Positions 1 to 5,950 of a stretch of 5,950 nucleotides of DNA are shown in pieces. A program made the translations under genes and the position numbers. Source of the DNA: CAZMVY01 sp964617875 (GTDB taxonomy: Bacteria; Planctomycetota; Phycisphaerae; UBA1845; PWPN01). The stretch is taken from positions 1 through 5,950 of the forward strand of contig CAZUAI010000148.1 of assembly GCA_964617875.1 (NCBI GenBank), written 5' to 3'. The notes beneath the pieces were generated by a model that saw nothing but the letters and a program-made list of their open reading frames with translations, was not told the origin of the DNA and made no database searches. Every line of letters starts with the position of its first letter. Position 1 is the stretch's first letter.

Positions 1-82
1 AAAACGTAACCGCCCGGCACTAAACCACTTGGGACGGCAGTGCCATTCGTTCCTGGCCCCGTTCGCCCATACGGCCATGCAC

Positions 83-106
83 CCCTCTCCCATTCCAGGG
101 AGAGGG
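83..106. repeat. Perfect 9-bp inverted repeat, 6-nt loop
   Basis: CCCTCTCCC (83-91) and GGGAGAGGG (98-106) are exact reverse complements separated by ATTCCA. A GC-rich tail, GGTGAGGGTG, follows at 111-120. The arrangement resembles dispersed intergenic palindromes (REP-like elements) that occur in many GC-rich bacterial genomes. That resemblance is from memory and copy number cannot be seen in one window. There is no T-tract, so a classical intrinsic terminator is unlikely. Confidence 0.65.
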
Positions 107-169
107 CCGGGGTGAGGGTGTCCATCCGGCTGCATGGCCGTTCCTGCACGCAAGCTTTTCGCGTGGTTC

Positions 170-222
170 GCGTATTCCGCGGTCCCCCAACAGAATCGAA
201 CCGCGAAACACGCGGAATACGC
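170..222. repeat. Perfect 12-bp inverted repeat, 29-nt loop
   Basis: GCGTATTCCGCG (170-181) and CGCGGAATACGC (211-222) are exact reverse complements. The loop contains AACCGCGAAACA, which partly mirrors TTCGCGTGGTTCGCG on the left side. The element therefore looks like a degenerate set of TTCGCG/CGCGAA units and could fold in more than one register. It lies 63 bases after the first palindrome. It may be a dispersed intergenic repeat; there is no coding evidence across it. Confidence 0.6.
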
Positions 223-286
223 TGAAGCCAGCCGAAATGCCACGGTGTCACTCTGTCAGTTTGGGTTGGTTCCCCGCACCGAAGAA

Positions 287-306
287 GGCAGGTCTGGCGA
301 CCTGCC
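287..306. repeat. Perfect 8-bp hairpin with 4-nt loop
   Basis: GGCAGGTC (287-294), loop TGGC, then GACCTGCC (299-306). The stem is perfect and the loop is tight. It is followed by CTACCTGACTTCC with no T-run, which argues against a factor-independent terminator. Similar GGCAGGTC/GACCTGCC hairpins recur between genes in environmental planctomycete-like genomes as far as I recall. It is the third unrelated palindrome in the first 310 bases. Confidence 0.6.
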
Positions 307-606
307 CTACCTGACTTCCGCACCCGGCGGTTCATGTAATCGTATTCGAACCGCACCTTCCGGTCGTTGCCCGGGGCATCGACCGGCGGCGTCGGCGGCC
401 GGGCTGGATGGCCTGTCCCATGCGGCAACGAGGTCGCAGCCCCATGCATTCCCTCGCACGAACGCGCGGGCCACCCAAGGACCCGCCGTCCAAGCCGTAA
501 TGTTTCCTTTCCGCTTTCCGACCGCCTTCGTCGGCGTTCATCGGCCGGGCGGTCCCGCAGTATCGTTCCCAGACGCGGAGACTGCCGGTTTTCTTACAGA
601 TTTTCC
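307..606. other. Intergenic stretch, no gene or RNA seen
   Basis: About 300 bases between the last palindrome and the first promoter. The open frames across it are arginine-, serine- and proline-rich with no recognisable domain, and none has a convincing ribosome binding site. They read as by-products of high GC. No tRNA cloverleaf, riboswitch or terminator was recognised. The final part, from about 590, becomes T-rich just before the promoter at 607. Confidence 0.5.
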
Positions 607-635
607 TTGCCTCATGGCGGCCGATGCGTTATGCT
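607..635 (+). promoter_or_regulatory. Sigma-70-like promoter for the dockerin-type gene
   Basis: A -35 box TTGCCT (607-612) and a -10 box TATGCT (630-635) are separated by 17 bases. Each box matches the TTGACA/TATAAT consensus at four of six positions. Transcription would start near 642, giving a leader of about 37 bases before the GTG at 679. The T-rich sequence just upstream, at 601-604, is locally unusual. Confidence 0.55.
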
Positions 636-664
636 CCAGTCGGGCACGCAAGGCTGGCGCTTCC

Positions 665-674
665 AGGGGTGATC
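665..674 (+). promoter_or_regulatory. Shine-Dalgarno sequence supporting a GTG start
   Basis: AGGGGTGATC ends four bases before GTG 679. Its GGTGATC part is exactly complementary to the usual 3' end of bacterial 16S rRNA. An in-frame TGA lies inside it (670-672), so 679 is the most upstream start possible for this reading frame. Confidence 0.65.
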
Positions 675-678
675 GTCT

Positions 679-2508
679 GTGCTGTCGGTTTGGGCAAAGA
701 GCGTACACATATCGGCCGCCACAGGCGTTGCGGTCTGCGCGGCGGTGTCCTGTGCGACTGCCCTGGCAGCCGGCGGAACCGTCACCGGTCACGCGAGATT
801 CGAGAAGATCAAGGGCCGGTCCTACATGGGCTATGCGGAGTTGTACGAGACGAACCTCTTCCTGTCGCCGGCCGGTTGGCCGCCGACGGGGCTCTCACGC
901 CGACTCGGCGCGCCGAGCACAGGCAACACCTACGACGGGTACTACATCATCGACGATATGCCGGCCGGCACGTACTCGATCCTGATCAATCAGCCGCTCT
1001 TTTTTGTCAGGCCGAAGGTGGTCACGGACGTTGTCATCCGCGACGGCCAGACCACGACGCAGCACGTGGAGTTGCCCGTCGACTACTCGACCTACATGTG
1101 GCGGGACGTCGCCGACTGGACCTCGCCGGATACCGTCTGGTACCAGACGTTCCTGGCGACGGGCACGTCGGTCACGGGGGTTGTCTGGGTCAATGCCGAC
1201 GACGACACCGACAACGCCGAAGTCGCCATCCTGCGGGACAACGGCGCGTCCGACGTGCGCAACTGGCGGCTGCTCGGTTCGCGCACGGTCATAGACCACC
1301 TCGGCGCGTGCGACGACCACTGGGTCCGCTGGCGCTCCGGCGAGATCCCGCTGGTCCCCGGCGAGCAGTACGCGGTGCGGCTCACGCCGCTCGCCGGCGA
1401 CCGCCGGATCCAGCCCTACAAGCGAAACAAGGACAGCCACAGCTACGTCGGCGGACGGGCGTACAATTCCGCCGGCGTGCCGCAGACGTTCGATCTGTGC
1501 TTCGTGGTTTTTGCCGACAACGACGGCACACGGATCACGATGAACGACCGCGTGAGGAATGACGGCGTCCTGCGGGACGGCAACTACGGCCAGCGATGGG
1601 GCCAGACATTCGTCGCGCGCGGCACGTTCCTCGCCGCCGCCGACGTATGGGCCGCCGGCGCGAATCACGTCTGGGATCTTGACTTCACCTGGAAGGTCCG
1701 CGAGGGCGGGCCGACCGGCCCGCAGATCGGTCCGACCAAGAAGACCAAAGCGGCCTACCAGGCCTTCGGGCTCGGTCTGCACGGCGTGAGCTTCAGCTAC
1801 GGCGAAATCCCCGTCGTCGCCGGCCAGACGTACTTCATCGAGTTCGCCAACTACCCCGGGTTCAACCCGCTCGTGATGGACGCGGACAGCTTCAACGAAG
1901 GCATCGCCTATATGGACAATACGCCCAGGACCGACGCGGATCTGTCCATGACGATCCTCGAGTACACGACCCCGACCCCGCGGCCCTACATCATCCGCCA
2001 GCCGGCATCCTTCACGCGGAGCATCCCGCAGGGCGGCAGCCTGCCCGACGACACGTTCGCCCTCCGCAACACGGGGGCCGCCACGCTGAGCTACACGATC
2101 AGCGACGATGCCGCGTGGGTCAGCGAATCGCCGGCCTTCGGCACCTGTGGCGCGGAGGTAGACTTCGTCACGATCGCGTATGACACGGCGTCGCTGCCGC
2201 CGGGGACGCACGCGGCCACAATCACAATCAGCGACCCCAACGCCATGAACAACCCGCAGACCGTTGCGATCGTCGTCCAGGTCGCGCCGTACGCCGCGGA
2301 TCTCGACCGCGACGGCGACGTGGACATGGGCGACTTCACCCTCTTCGCGCTCTGCTTCAACGGCCCCAATGTCCCCGCCCAGGTGAATTGCGCGGTGGAC
2401 GCCGACCTCGACACGGACGGCGACGTGGATTTGGACGACTTTTTGTGGTTCACGAGGTGCTACAATGGTCCGAGCCGCCGCCCGACGTGTGAACCGCCGG
2501 GGGGGTGA
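679..2508 (+). CDS. Secreted multidomain protein with BACON-like domain and dockerin-like C-terminus
   Basis: A 609-residue exported protein with no enzyme motif that I recognise. Residues 1-30 form a signal peptide (K7, H10, then an Ala/Val-rich core) with likely cleavage after ALA at 28-30. Residues about 33-134 look like a carboxypeptidase-regulatory-type beta-sandwich (YYIIDDMPAGTY at 88-99). Two tandem copies of an unnamed module of about 154 residues follow (about 139-294 and 295-433), marked by QTF (156, 309), EIPLVPGEQY/EIPVVAGQTY (222, 376) and a GGRAY/EGIAY motif. Residues about 436-534 resemble a BACON-type Ig-like domain (AAWVSESP, then SLPPGTHAATITISDPN). The end holds two dockerin-like calcium loops with Asp at 541/543/545/547/549/552 and 576/578/580/582/584/587, each followed by C(F/Y)NGP. 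By family analogy it is a surface or matrix-associated adhesin or carbohydrate-associated protein; the specific role is unknown. It has its own promoter, and the GTG start is supported by a good Shine-Dalgarno sequence. Confidence 0.87.
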   Translation: MLSVWAKSVHISAATGVAVCAAVSCATALAAGGTVTGHARFEKIKGRSYMGYAELYETNLFLSPAGWPPTGLSRRLGAPSTGNTYDGYYIIDDMPAGTYSILINQPLFFVRPKVVTDVVIRDGQTTTQHVELPVDYSTYMWRDVADWTSPDTVWYQTFLATGTSVTGVVWVNADDDTDNAEVAILRDNGASDVRNWRLLGSRTVIDHLGACDDHWVRWRSGEIPLVPGEQYAVRLTPLAGDRRIQPYKRNKDSHSYVGGRAYNSAGVPQTFDLCFVVFADNDGTRITMNDRVRNDGVLRDGNYGQRWGQTFVARGTFLAAADVWAAGANHVWDLDFTWKVREGGPTGPQIGPTKKTKAAYQAFGLGLHGVSFSYGEIPVVAGQTYFIEFANYPGFNPLVMDADSFNEGIAYMDNTPRTDADLSMTILEYTTPTPRPYIIRQPASFTRSIPQGGSLPDDTFALRNTGAATLSYTISDDAAWVSESPAFGTCGAEVDFVTIAYDTASLPPGTHAATITISDPNAMNNPQTVAIVVQVAPYAADLDRDGDVDMGDFTLFALCFNGPNVPAQVNCAVDADLDTDGDVDLDDFLWFTRCYNGPSRRPTCEPPGG

Positions 2509-2562
2509 CGGGGGAAGCCCTTGCGGTTCGACGGACGGACGGGGCCACTATGGAACGGACGC

Positions 2563-2591
2563 TTGCAGAAACGTTCCGAATCTGGTATAAA
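2563..2591 (+). promoter_or_regulatory. Sigma-70-like promoter for the zinc-ribbon/prepilin pair
   Basis: A -35 box TTGCAG (2563-2568) and a -10 box TATAAA (2586-2591) are separated by exactly 17 bases. The predicted transcript start is near 2598, about 36 bases before ATG 2634. Its position downstream of the alternative starts at 2505 and 2550 argues that those codons are not the main start. It may also serve the prepilin gene at 3188. Confidence 0.6.
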
Positions 2592-2624
2592 GCGTATTTG
2601 CCGATCGGGAGCGAGACGCGGTGC

Positions 2625-2628
2625 GAGG
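2625..2628 (+). promoter_or_regulatory. Shine-Dalgarno GAGG that decides the start at 2634
   Basis: GAGG lies five bases before ATG 2634. The alternatives are weaker: GTG 2505 overlaps the previous stop codon and sits after a G-run, and ATG 2550 has only GGGG upstream. Together with the promoter at 2563-2591 this favours 2634. Confidence 0.5.
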
Positions 2629-2633
2629 CAGGT

Positions 2634-3065
2634 ATGCGGCCGGAACACATTGAATTGCTCGACAATCGTGCATTCCGCAGGACGCGATCGACGTCCGCTC
2701 GCGGACAACTCCAGAAGAAAATGGCCCCCGTCATCGCCGTGCTGGGCCTCCTGGTTGCGGGCGTCGCGGTCTTCTACTCGGTCCGCAGCAGTGGCCAGAC
2801 CGACCACTATTATGATGACGTACGTCTGAAATGCACGGCGTGCGGGCATGAGTTCACGATGTCCGCCGGGAACATGGCCAGAGTTCGCGGAGCGGCGGGC
2901 AATCCCCGCGCCCGGATGCCCTGCCCAAAGTGCAAGAAGGATGCCGGGGACGAGATGACACGATGCGAGAAGTGCGGCGCGTGGTTCCTGGGCAATCCGG
3001 CCGACGCGGCAGCGGGGATGAAGTGCTCTCACTGCGGATATAATCCTGATGCCGGGGGTTCGTAG
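2634..3065 (+). CDS. Small single-pass membrane protein with four CxxC (zinc-ribbon) pairs
   Basis: A 143-residue protein of unknown function. The N-terminal 29 residues are basic (RR at 15-16, R18, R23, KK at 28-29) and precede one hydrophobic segment at about 31-50 (PVIAVLGLLVAGVAVFY). After a short linker come four CxxC pairs: C67/C70, C97/C100, C111/C114 and C131/C134. The last two have the CxKCG/CxHCG look of rubredoxin-like zinc ribbons. They would form two zinc-binding units, most simply the first with the second pair and the third with the fourth. The positive-inside rule puts the N-terminus in the cytoplasm and the cysteine domain outside, which is unusual for zinc ribbons. It sits 122 bases before a prepilin-like gene on the same strand with no obvious promoter between, so a shared transcript and a role with the pseudopilin are plausible. 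A longer 186-residue form from GTG 2505 is possible but less supported. Confidence 0.75.
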   Translation: MRPEHIELLDNRAFRRTRSTSARGQLQKKMAPVIAVLGLLVAGVAVFYSVRSSGQTDHYYDDVRLKCTACGHEFTMSAGNMARVRGAAGNPRARMPCPKCKKDAGDEMTRCEKCGAWFLGNPADAAAGMKCSHCGYNPDAGGS

Positions 3066-3174
3066 CGATGGTTTGGTGCGGCAACAGGCAGACGGCGGAG
3101 ATGCCGGTCAACGGCGTCGCGACCGTCCAAACGCCGCTGCTCAAGCGCTCGCAACCATTTGTCGATAAAGGATT

Positions 3175-3179
3175 AGGAG
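3175..3179 (+). promoter_or_regulatory. Shine-Dalgarno AGGAG that decides the prepilin start
   Basis: AGGAG lies eight bases before ATG 3188. The upstream in-frame ATG at 3068 follows the previous stop almost directly, has no such site, and would add 40 residues ahead of the prepilin leader. The true start is therefore 3188. Confidence 0.75.
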
Positions 3180-3187
3180 CTTTTCAC

Positions 3188-4138
3188 ATGTTCGCCACAC
3201 ATCATCCAATTCGTGGGGCGTCGAAGGCAGAAGCACGGGCGTTCACGCTTATCGAGTTGCTGGTGGTCGTTGCCATCATTGCGCTCCTGATTTCGGTGCT
3301 CCTGCCATCCCTGTCGAAGGCACGGGACCAGGCAAAGATGGTGGTCTGTCAGAGCAGCTTCCGCCAGCTCGGCATGGCCGCGCTCATGTTCGTCCAGGAG
3401 TACAAGGGCTACTACCCGGAGTGCGAGAGGTGGCTGACGTGGGAGCCCTGGTATTGGAATAAGGATTTCGCGACGTACACGGCCCCGGCGGCGAACCCCA
3501 AGACAGCGCGCATGGCCGGGTGGCTTCTGCGCTACGTCGGGCAGAACACCGAGGTGTTCGTCTGCCCCTCCGACGACGGTCGCCGAACCTGGACGGCGAA
3601 CAACGAGTGGAACTCTCAACCGGGACGCCGTACCAGTTACGCGATGCAGTATGCCCTCCAAGGGCTTGTCTCGGACTACTATTGGAACACCGTCTACAAC
3701 CAGGCATATCGTGACAACGGTTTAAAGAAGGACAGCCCGTTCGCGGACAAGTACCCCGATCTGGATCCGATGGCCTACGTGTACTATCGGGACGATATCC
3801 TGCTTCAGTTGCCGTCAAAGGTCATGTTGATGATGGAGGAGTCCGAGCTTTCTCCCCGCAACGACGGCGAGGTGTACTGGGATTCTGACAAGACCAAGCG
3901 GCAGGTTGATATGGTGTCGGCGCGCCACAACGGCAAGGGCAACCTGCTCATGCACGACGGGCGCGTCGAGGCCATTCGATCCGAGACACAGTACAACGCC
4001 AATACGAAGGCCGCGAAGATCAAGTCGGGCATGCTCAACGATATGGTCTACATGCGGAACGACGGGTGGTTTTATCTCCGCGGCGCCATTGAGAAGCGTC
4101 CGCCGGGCAAGGATACCAGGTACTATACCACGTGGTAG
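3188..4138 (+). CDS. Prepilin-like protein, N-methylation signal plus H-X9-DG domain
   Basis: A 316-residue type IV pilin/type II secretion pseudopilin-like protein of the planctomycete class with a DUF1559-like C-terminal part. The leader (1-18, with R9, K13, R17) ends in A18, followed by FTLIELLVVVAIIALL. Prepilin peptidase would cut A18|F19, leaving N-methyl-Phe and the conserved Glu5 (E23). Ala instead of the usual Gly at -1 is tolerated in this class. The hydrophobic helix (19-39) anchors the protein and runs into LLPSLSKAR. Cysteines at 54, 79 and 126 (VCPSDD) lie in the globular part, where C54 and C126 sit in positions typical of the family. The family hallmark is H247-X9-D257-G258, in ARHNGKGN then MHDGRVEAI. 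Known family members are numerous in planctomycete genomes and mostly uncharacterised, so the exact role (pilus, secretion or surface fibre) is unknown. It probably shares a transcript with the zinc-ribbon gene upstream. Confidence 0.93.
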   Translation: MFATHHPIRGASKAEARAFTLIELLVVVAIIALLISVLLPSLSKARDQAKMVVCQSSFRQLGMAALMFVQEYKGYYPECERWLTWEPWYWNKDFATYTAPAANPKTARMAGWLLRYVGQNTEVFVCPSDDGRRTWTANNEWNSQPGRRTSYAMQYALQGLVSDYYWNTVYNQAYRDNGLKKDSPFADKYPDLDPMAYVYYRDDILLQLPSKVMLMMEESELSPRNDGEVYWDSDKTKRQVDMVSARHNGKGNLLMHDGRVEAIRSETQYNANTKAAKIKSGMLNDMVYMRNDGWFYLRGAIEKRPPGKDTRYYTTW

Positions 4139-4316
4139 TCCTGAGCGAGGCGCACAGAGCAACCACCCGCCCAGACCCGTGCGGCCGGGGCCATCGATGA
4201 CGTGATCCCTTGACGCAACGCGCCGCGGGTTGCGCGGCCCTTCGGTCGCCCCGTCCCGGAGTGGCCACGCCTCCATCGTCCTGTCCTCATAGAATCGTTT
4301 CTTCCCGGTTTTTCGC
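4139..4316. other. Intergenic region after the prepilin gene
   Basis: No coding frame on either strand has domain content here. A weak hairpin, CGCAAC (4214-4219) with GTTGCG (4229-4234), could form but has a nine-base loop and no T-tract. The transcription end of the upstream unit is therefore not defined. The stretch turns T-rich from about 4298, just before the promoter. Confidence 0.45.
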
Positions 4317-4346
4317 TTGACAGCGGCCGTCGGCCCGCCGTACAAT
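4317..4346 (+). promoter_or_regulatory. Near-consensus sigma-70 promoter
   Basis: A perfect -35 box TTGACA (4317-4322) and a -10 box TACAAT (4341-4346, five of six) are separated by 18 bases. Transcription would begin near 4353, giving a leader of about 46 bases. The spacer contains GGCC-GTC-GGCC, a short symmetry that may be chance. This is the strongest promoter match in the window and marks the next gene as a separate transcription unit. Confidence 0.7.
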
Positions 4347-4386
4347 GCGGCTATCGGGTTCTTTTCTGTCCGACTCTATTCAAATC

Positions 4387-4394
4387 AGGAGGTG
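4387..4394 (+). promoter_or_regulatory. Full Shine-Dalgarno sequence AGGAGGTG
   Basis: An eight-base match to the anti-Shine-Dalgarno complement, ending four bases before ATG 4399. With the strong promoter upstream it suggests high expression and fixes the start of the following open frame. Confidence 0.8.
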
Positions 4395-4398
4395 TACG

Positions 4399-5950
4399 AT
4401 GGCCCGGTTCTTCTCTCTCGCGATTGTGGCGATGTCCGCCTTCGGTTCGCTCGGGTTCGCCCAGGAGCTTCTGCTCAACCCGAGCTTCGATGAGCCCGCG
4501 CTCACCGGCTGTGAGCCGTTCGACCAGAGCGGCGCCTCGAATTGGACGAACCAGAACCTTCGAAACAGCAGCGTCTGGATCCCGCCCTGCCCGCGCGACG
4601 GCACGGACATCGCGCGGGCTTCGATATCGATCGGCGGCAGCAGCGGCAGCAACCGGTTCTGGCAGACAGTCAACGGTGTCGACAACACGAAGACCTACAC
4701 CTTCAAGGGCGTGTGGAGCATCGGGCGGACCGTCACGGGTGGTCCGCCGGCCAGCTTCATGCGGGCCTGGGCCGAGATTCGCGACGGCGATTCGCCCGAC
4801 TCCGCGCTGCTCTCGACCACCAAGATCGAGCTGCTCGGCGCCAGCAACGGCCAGACGCCCGGATGGCTCCCCTTCTCGATCAACGGCAAGCCGACCGGGA
4901 CAAGCCTGACCGTCGTGCTCCGGATGGAGTTCAACTTCTACTACGGGTACGCCTGGACGGCGGCGCACTATGACGGCTGTTCGCTCCAGGAAGCCGCCTG
5001 CCTCGCGCCCCCGATGATCAGCTCCATCACGCCGACGTACGCGCCGCGAGGCACCGCGGTCGATAACGCCGTGATCGCCGGCTCGAACTTCGTTGCAGGC
5101 AAGACCTCGGTGAAGCTCATCCAGGACGGACAACCGGACATCGTCGCCACGGACGTGGCCGTGGCCGGTGATGGGAAGAGCCTGACCTGCGACTTCAACC
5201 TGGTCGGCGTGGCGCTCGGCCGGTGGACGATCGCGGTGGCGGTAGCCGACAATCCGCCGTCTTACAACTGCGATCCGGCGTTTCTGGCCGAGTCGTTCAA
5301 CGTGATTCTCCCGGCCTTCAGCAACGGCAGCTTCGAACTGCCGACGGCGGGGGGAGGCTGCCCCGCCGTGCCCATTCCCGGCACGCCGACCGACTGGCAA
5401 CACATCGATCGACTCGGATACGCCGGAGGGATCTACAGGGATTCCGACATATTCGCGCCGACGTGTCCGCCGCCCGACGGACTGCACTACGGCAGCACGT
5501 CCTCCAACGCAAGCAACGGCGCCGGTGCCGGCCACTTCCAGACGTTCCCGGCGGACAGCGCGAAACTGTACACCTTCGCCGGCTACTTCGCCGGCGGCGG
5601 AAACAACACCGTCAGGATCCAGCTTCTTGACGGCGACGAAACCGCTGCGTCGATCGCCAGCACGACGGTCCGCCAGGGGGGGATTGCGGACTGGACCTAC
5701 GCCACCGTCTCCGGTTCCCCCACCGGAAATCTGATCACCGTGTTGTGGTCGGTCGAGTTGGCCGGCTCCGGCCCCCATGCCGCGCACGCCGATGCTCTGA
5801 CGCTCCTGGCATGTGACAATCCCAATTTCAAGGCGACGGCGGTCGCCCCGGCCCAGGTGGACAACAACGCCGTCCGGGAACTGACGATCACCGGACAGGG
5901 CTTCGCCGGCGGCACCACGCCCGTGGTGACGCTCGTGAACGACCCGCTGG
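4399..5950 (+). CDS. Secreted repeat protein, jelly-roll plus IPT/TIG modules (3' end outside window)
   Basis: The frame is open for 517 codons with no stop before the right edge, so the protein is partial. Residues 1-21 are a signal peptide (R3, then FFSLAIVAM), with likely cleavage after GFA at 19-21. The mature part is a duplicated two-domain unit. Unit 1 begins with LLNPSFDEP (25-33), a jelly-roll start typical of carbohydrate-binding-like domains, and ends near HYDGCSL (about 190-196). An IPT/TIG-like domain follows (about 204-302: ISSITPTYAPRG, VIAGSNF, LTCDFNLVG). Unit 2 restarts at FSNGSFELP (307-315), ends near HADALTL (463-469), and enters a second IPT/TIG-like domain (about 477 on: LTITGQGFAGG). 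Cysteines recur in both copies: C38/C64/C201 and C321/C356/C472, suggesting conserved disulfides. No catalytic motif is visible. By analogy it is a surface or extracellular binding protein; the ligand is unknown. A C-terminal anchor or dockerin could lie beyond the window. Confidence 0.85.
   Translation, partial: MARFFSLAIVAMSAFGSLGFAQELLLNPSFDEPALTGCEPFDQSGASNWTNQNLRNSSVWIPPCPRDGTDIARASISIGGSSGSNRFWQTVNGVDNTKTYTFKGVWSIGRTVTGGPPASFMRAWAEIRDGDSPDSALLSTTKIELLGASNGQTPGWLPFSINGKPTGTSLTVVLRMEFNFYYGYAWTAAHYDGCSLQEAACLAPPMISSITPTYAPRGTAVDNAVIAGSNFVAGKTSVKLIQDGQPDIVATDVAVAGDGKSLTCDFNLVGVALGRWTIAVAVADNPPSYNCDPAFLAESFNVILPAFSNGSFELPTAGGGCPAVPIPGTPTDWQHIDRLGYAGGIYRDSDIFAPTCPPPDGLHYGSTSSNASNGAGAGHFQTFPADSAKLYTFAGYFAGGGNNTVRIQLLDGDETAASIASTTVRQGGIADWTYATVSGSPTGNLITVLWSVELAGSGPHAAHADALTLLACDNPNFKATAVAPAQVDNNAVRELTITGQGFAGGTTPVVTLVNDPL

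Noticed and set aside
134..985. 283-codon plus-strand open frame spanning the palindromes
   Set aside because: It runs through two inverted repeats and the promoter and overlaps the dockerin-type gene in another frame. Its composition is Arg/Ser/Pro-rich, with no ribosome binding site or domain.
624..1562. 312-codon plus-strand open frame overlapping the dockerin-type gene
   Set aside because: It is extremely Arg-rich with no domains, and it shares the region with a frame that has clear protein features. It is a shadow frame.
895..2211. 438-codon open frame on the minus strand, opposite the dockerin-type gene
   Set aside because: It is rich in Arg, Val, Gly and Asp with no domain, and the plus strand encodes a signal peptide and recognisable domains. 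Long antisense frames are expected in GC-rich genes.
3164..3169. GATAAA as a -10 box for the prepilin gene
   Set aside because: No -35-like sequence lies 16-18 bases upstream, and transcription would start inside the ribosome binding site. Co-transcription with the upstream gene is more likely.
3068..3187. Upstream in-frame ATG adding 40 residues to the prepilin
   Set aside because: It has no ribosome binding site and would bury the prepilin leader 58 residues in. ATG 3188 has AGGAG eight bases upstream and gives a normal 18-residue leader.
4214..4234. Hairpin CGCAAC/GTTGCG as a terminator for the prepilin unit
   Set aside because: The stem is only six base pairs with a nine-base loop, and no T-tract follows. 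It is not good enough to call.
4351..5787. 478-codon open frame on the minus strand, opposite the last gene
   Set aside because: It is Arg/Gly/Val-rich with no motif and runs across the strong promoter leader of the plus-strand gene. The plus-strand frame has a full Shine-Dalgarno sequence, signal peptide and repeated domains.

Overview
The window looks like a GC-rich chromosomal segment from a planctomycete, probably of the Phycisphaerae type. The assignment rests on protein style, not on a marker gene. A prepilin-like protein carries both the N-terminal methylation signal and the C-terminal H-X9-DG motif that is expanded in Planctomycetes. A secreted protein ends in two dockerin-like calcium loops, each followed by a C-(F/Y)-N-G-P motif. 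A second secreted protein alternates jelly-roll-like and IPT/TIG-like domains. No tRNA, rRNA, transposase, CRISPR array or phage gene is visible.

Layout: positions 1 to about 606 are non-coding and hold three different perfect palindromes (83-106, 170-222, 287-306), followed by about 300 bases without clear features. A sigma-70-like promoter (607-635) then leads to a secreted 609-residue dockerin-type protein (679-2508). A second promoter (2563-2591) starts a likely two-gene unit: a small membrane protein with four CxxC pairs (2634-3065) and an H-X9-DG prepilin-like protein (3188-4138). After a 260-base intergenic region with a near-consensus promoter (TTGACA-N18-TACAAT, 4317-4346) and a full Shine-Dalgarno sequence, a third secreted protein begins at 4399 and runs off the right edge with no stop codon.

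All four genes are on the + strand and all encode exported or membrane-anchored proteins, so the region reads as a cell-surface or secretome cluster. The zinc-ribbon and prepilin pair is probably co-transcribed, because no credible promoter lies in the 122-base gap. The two flanking secreted proteins have their own promoters and show no sequence similarity that I can see, so their link to the pair is only by position. No enzyme with a recognisable active site is present, and I cannot assign a pathway. The most interesting content is internal protein architecture: an unnamed duplicated module of about 154 residues in the first gene, and a duplicated two-domain unit of about 282 residues in the last. 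I found no convincing evidence of a new multi-gene system.
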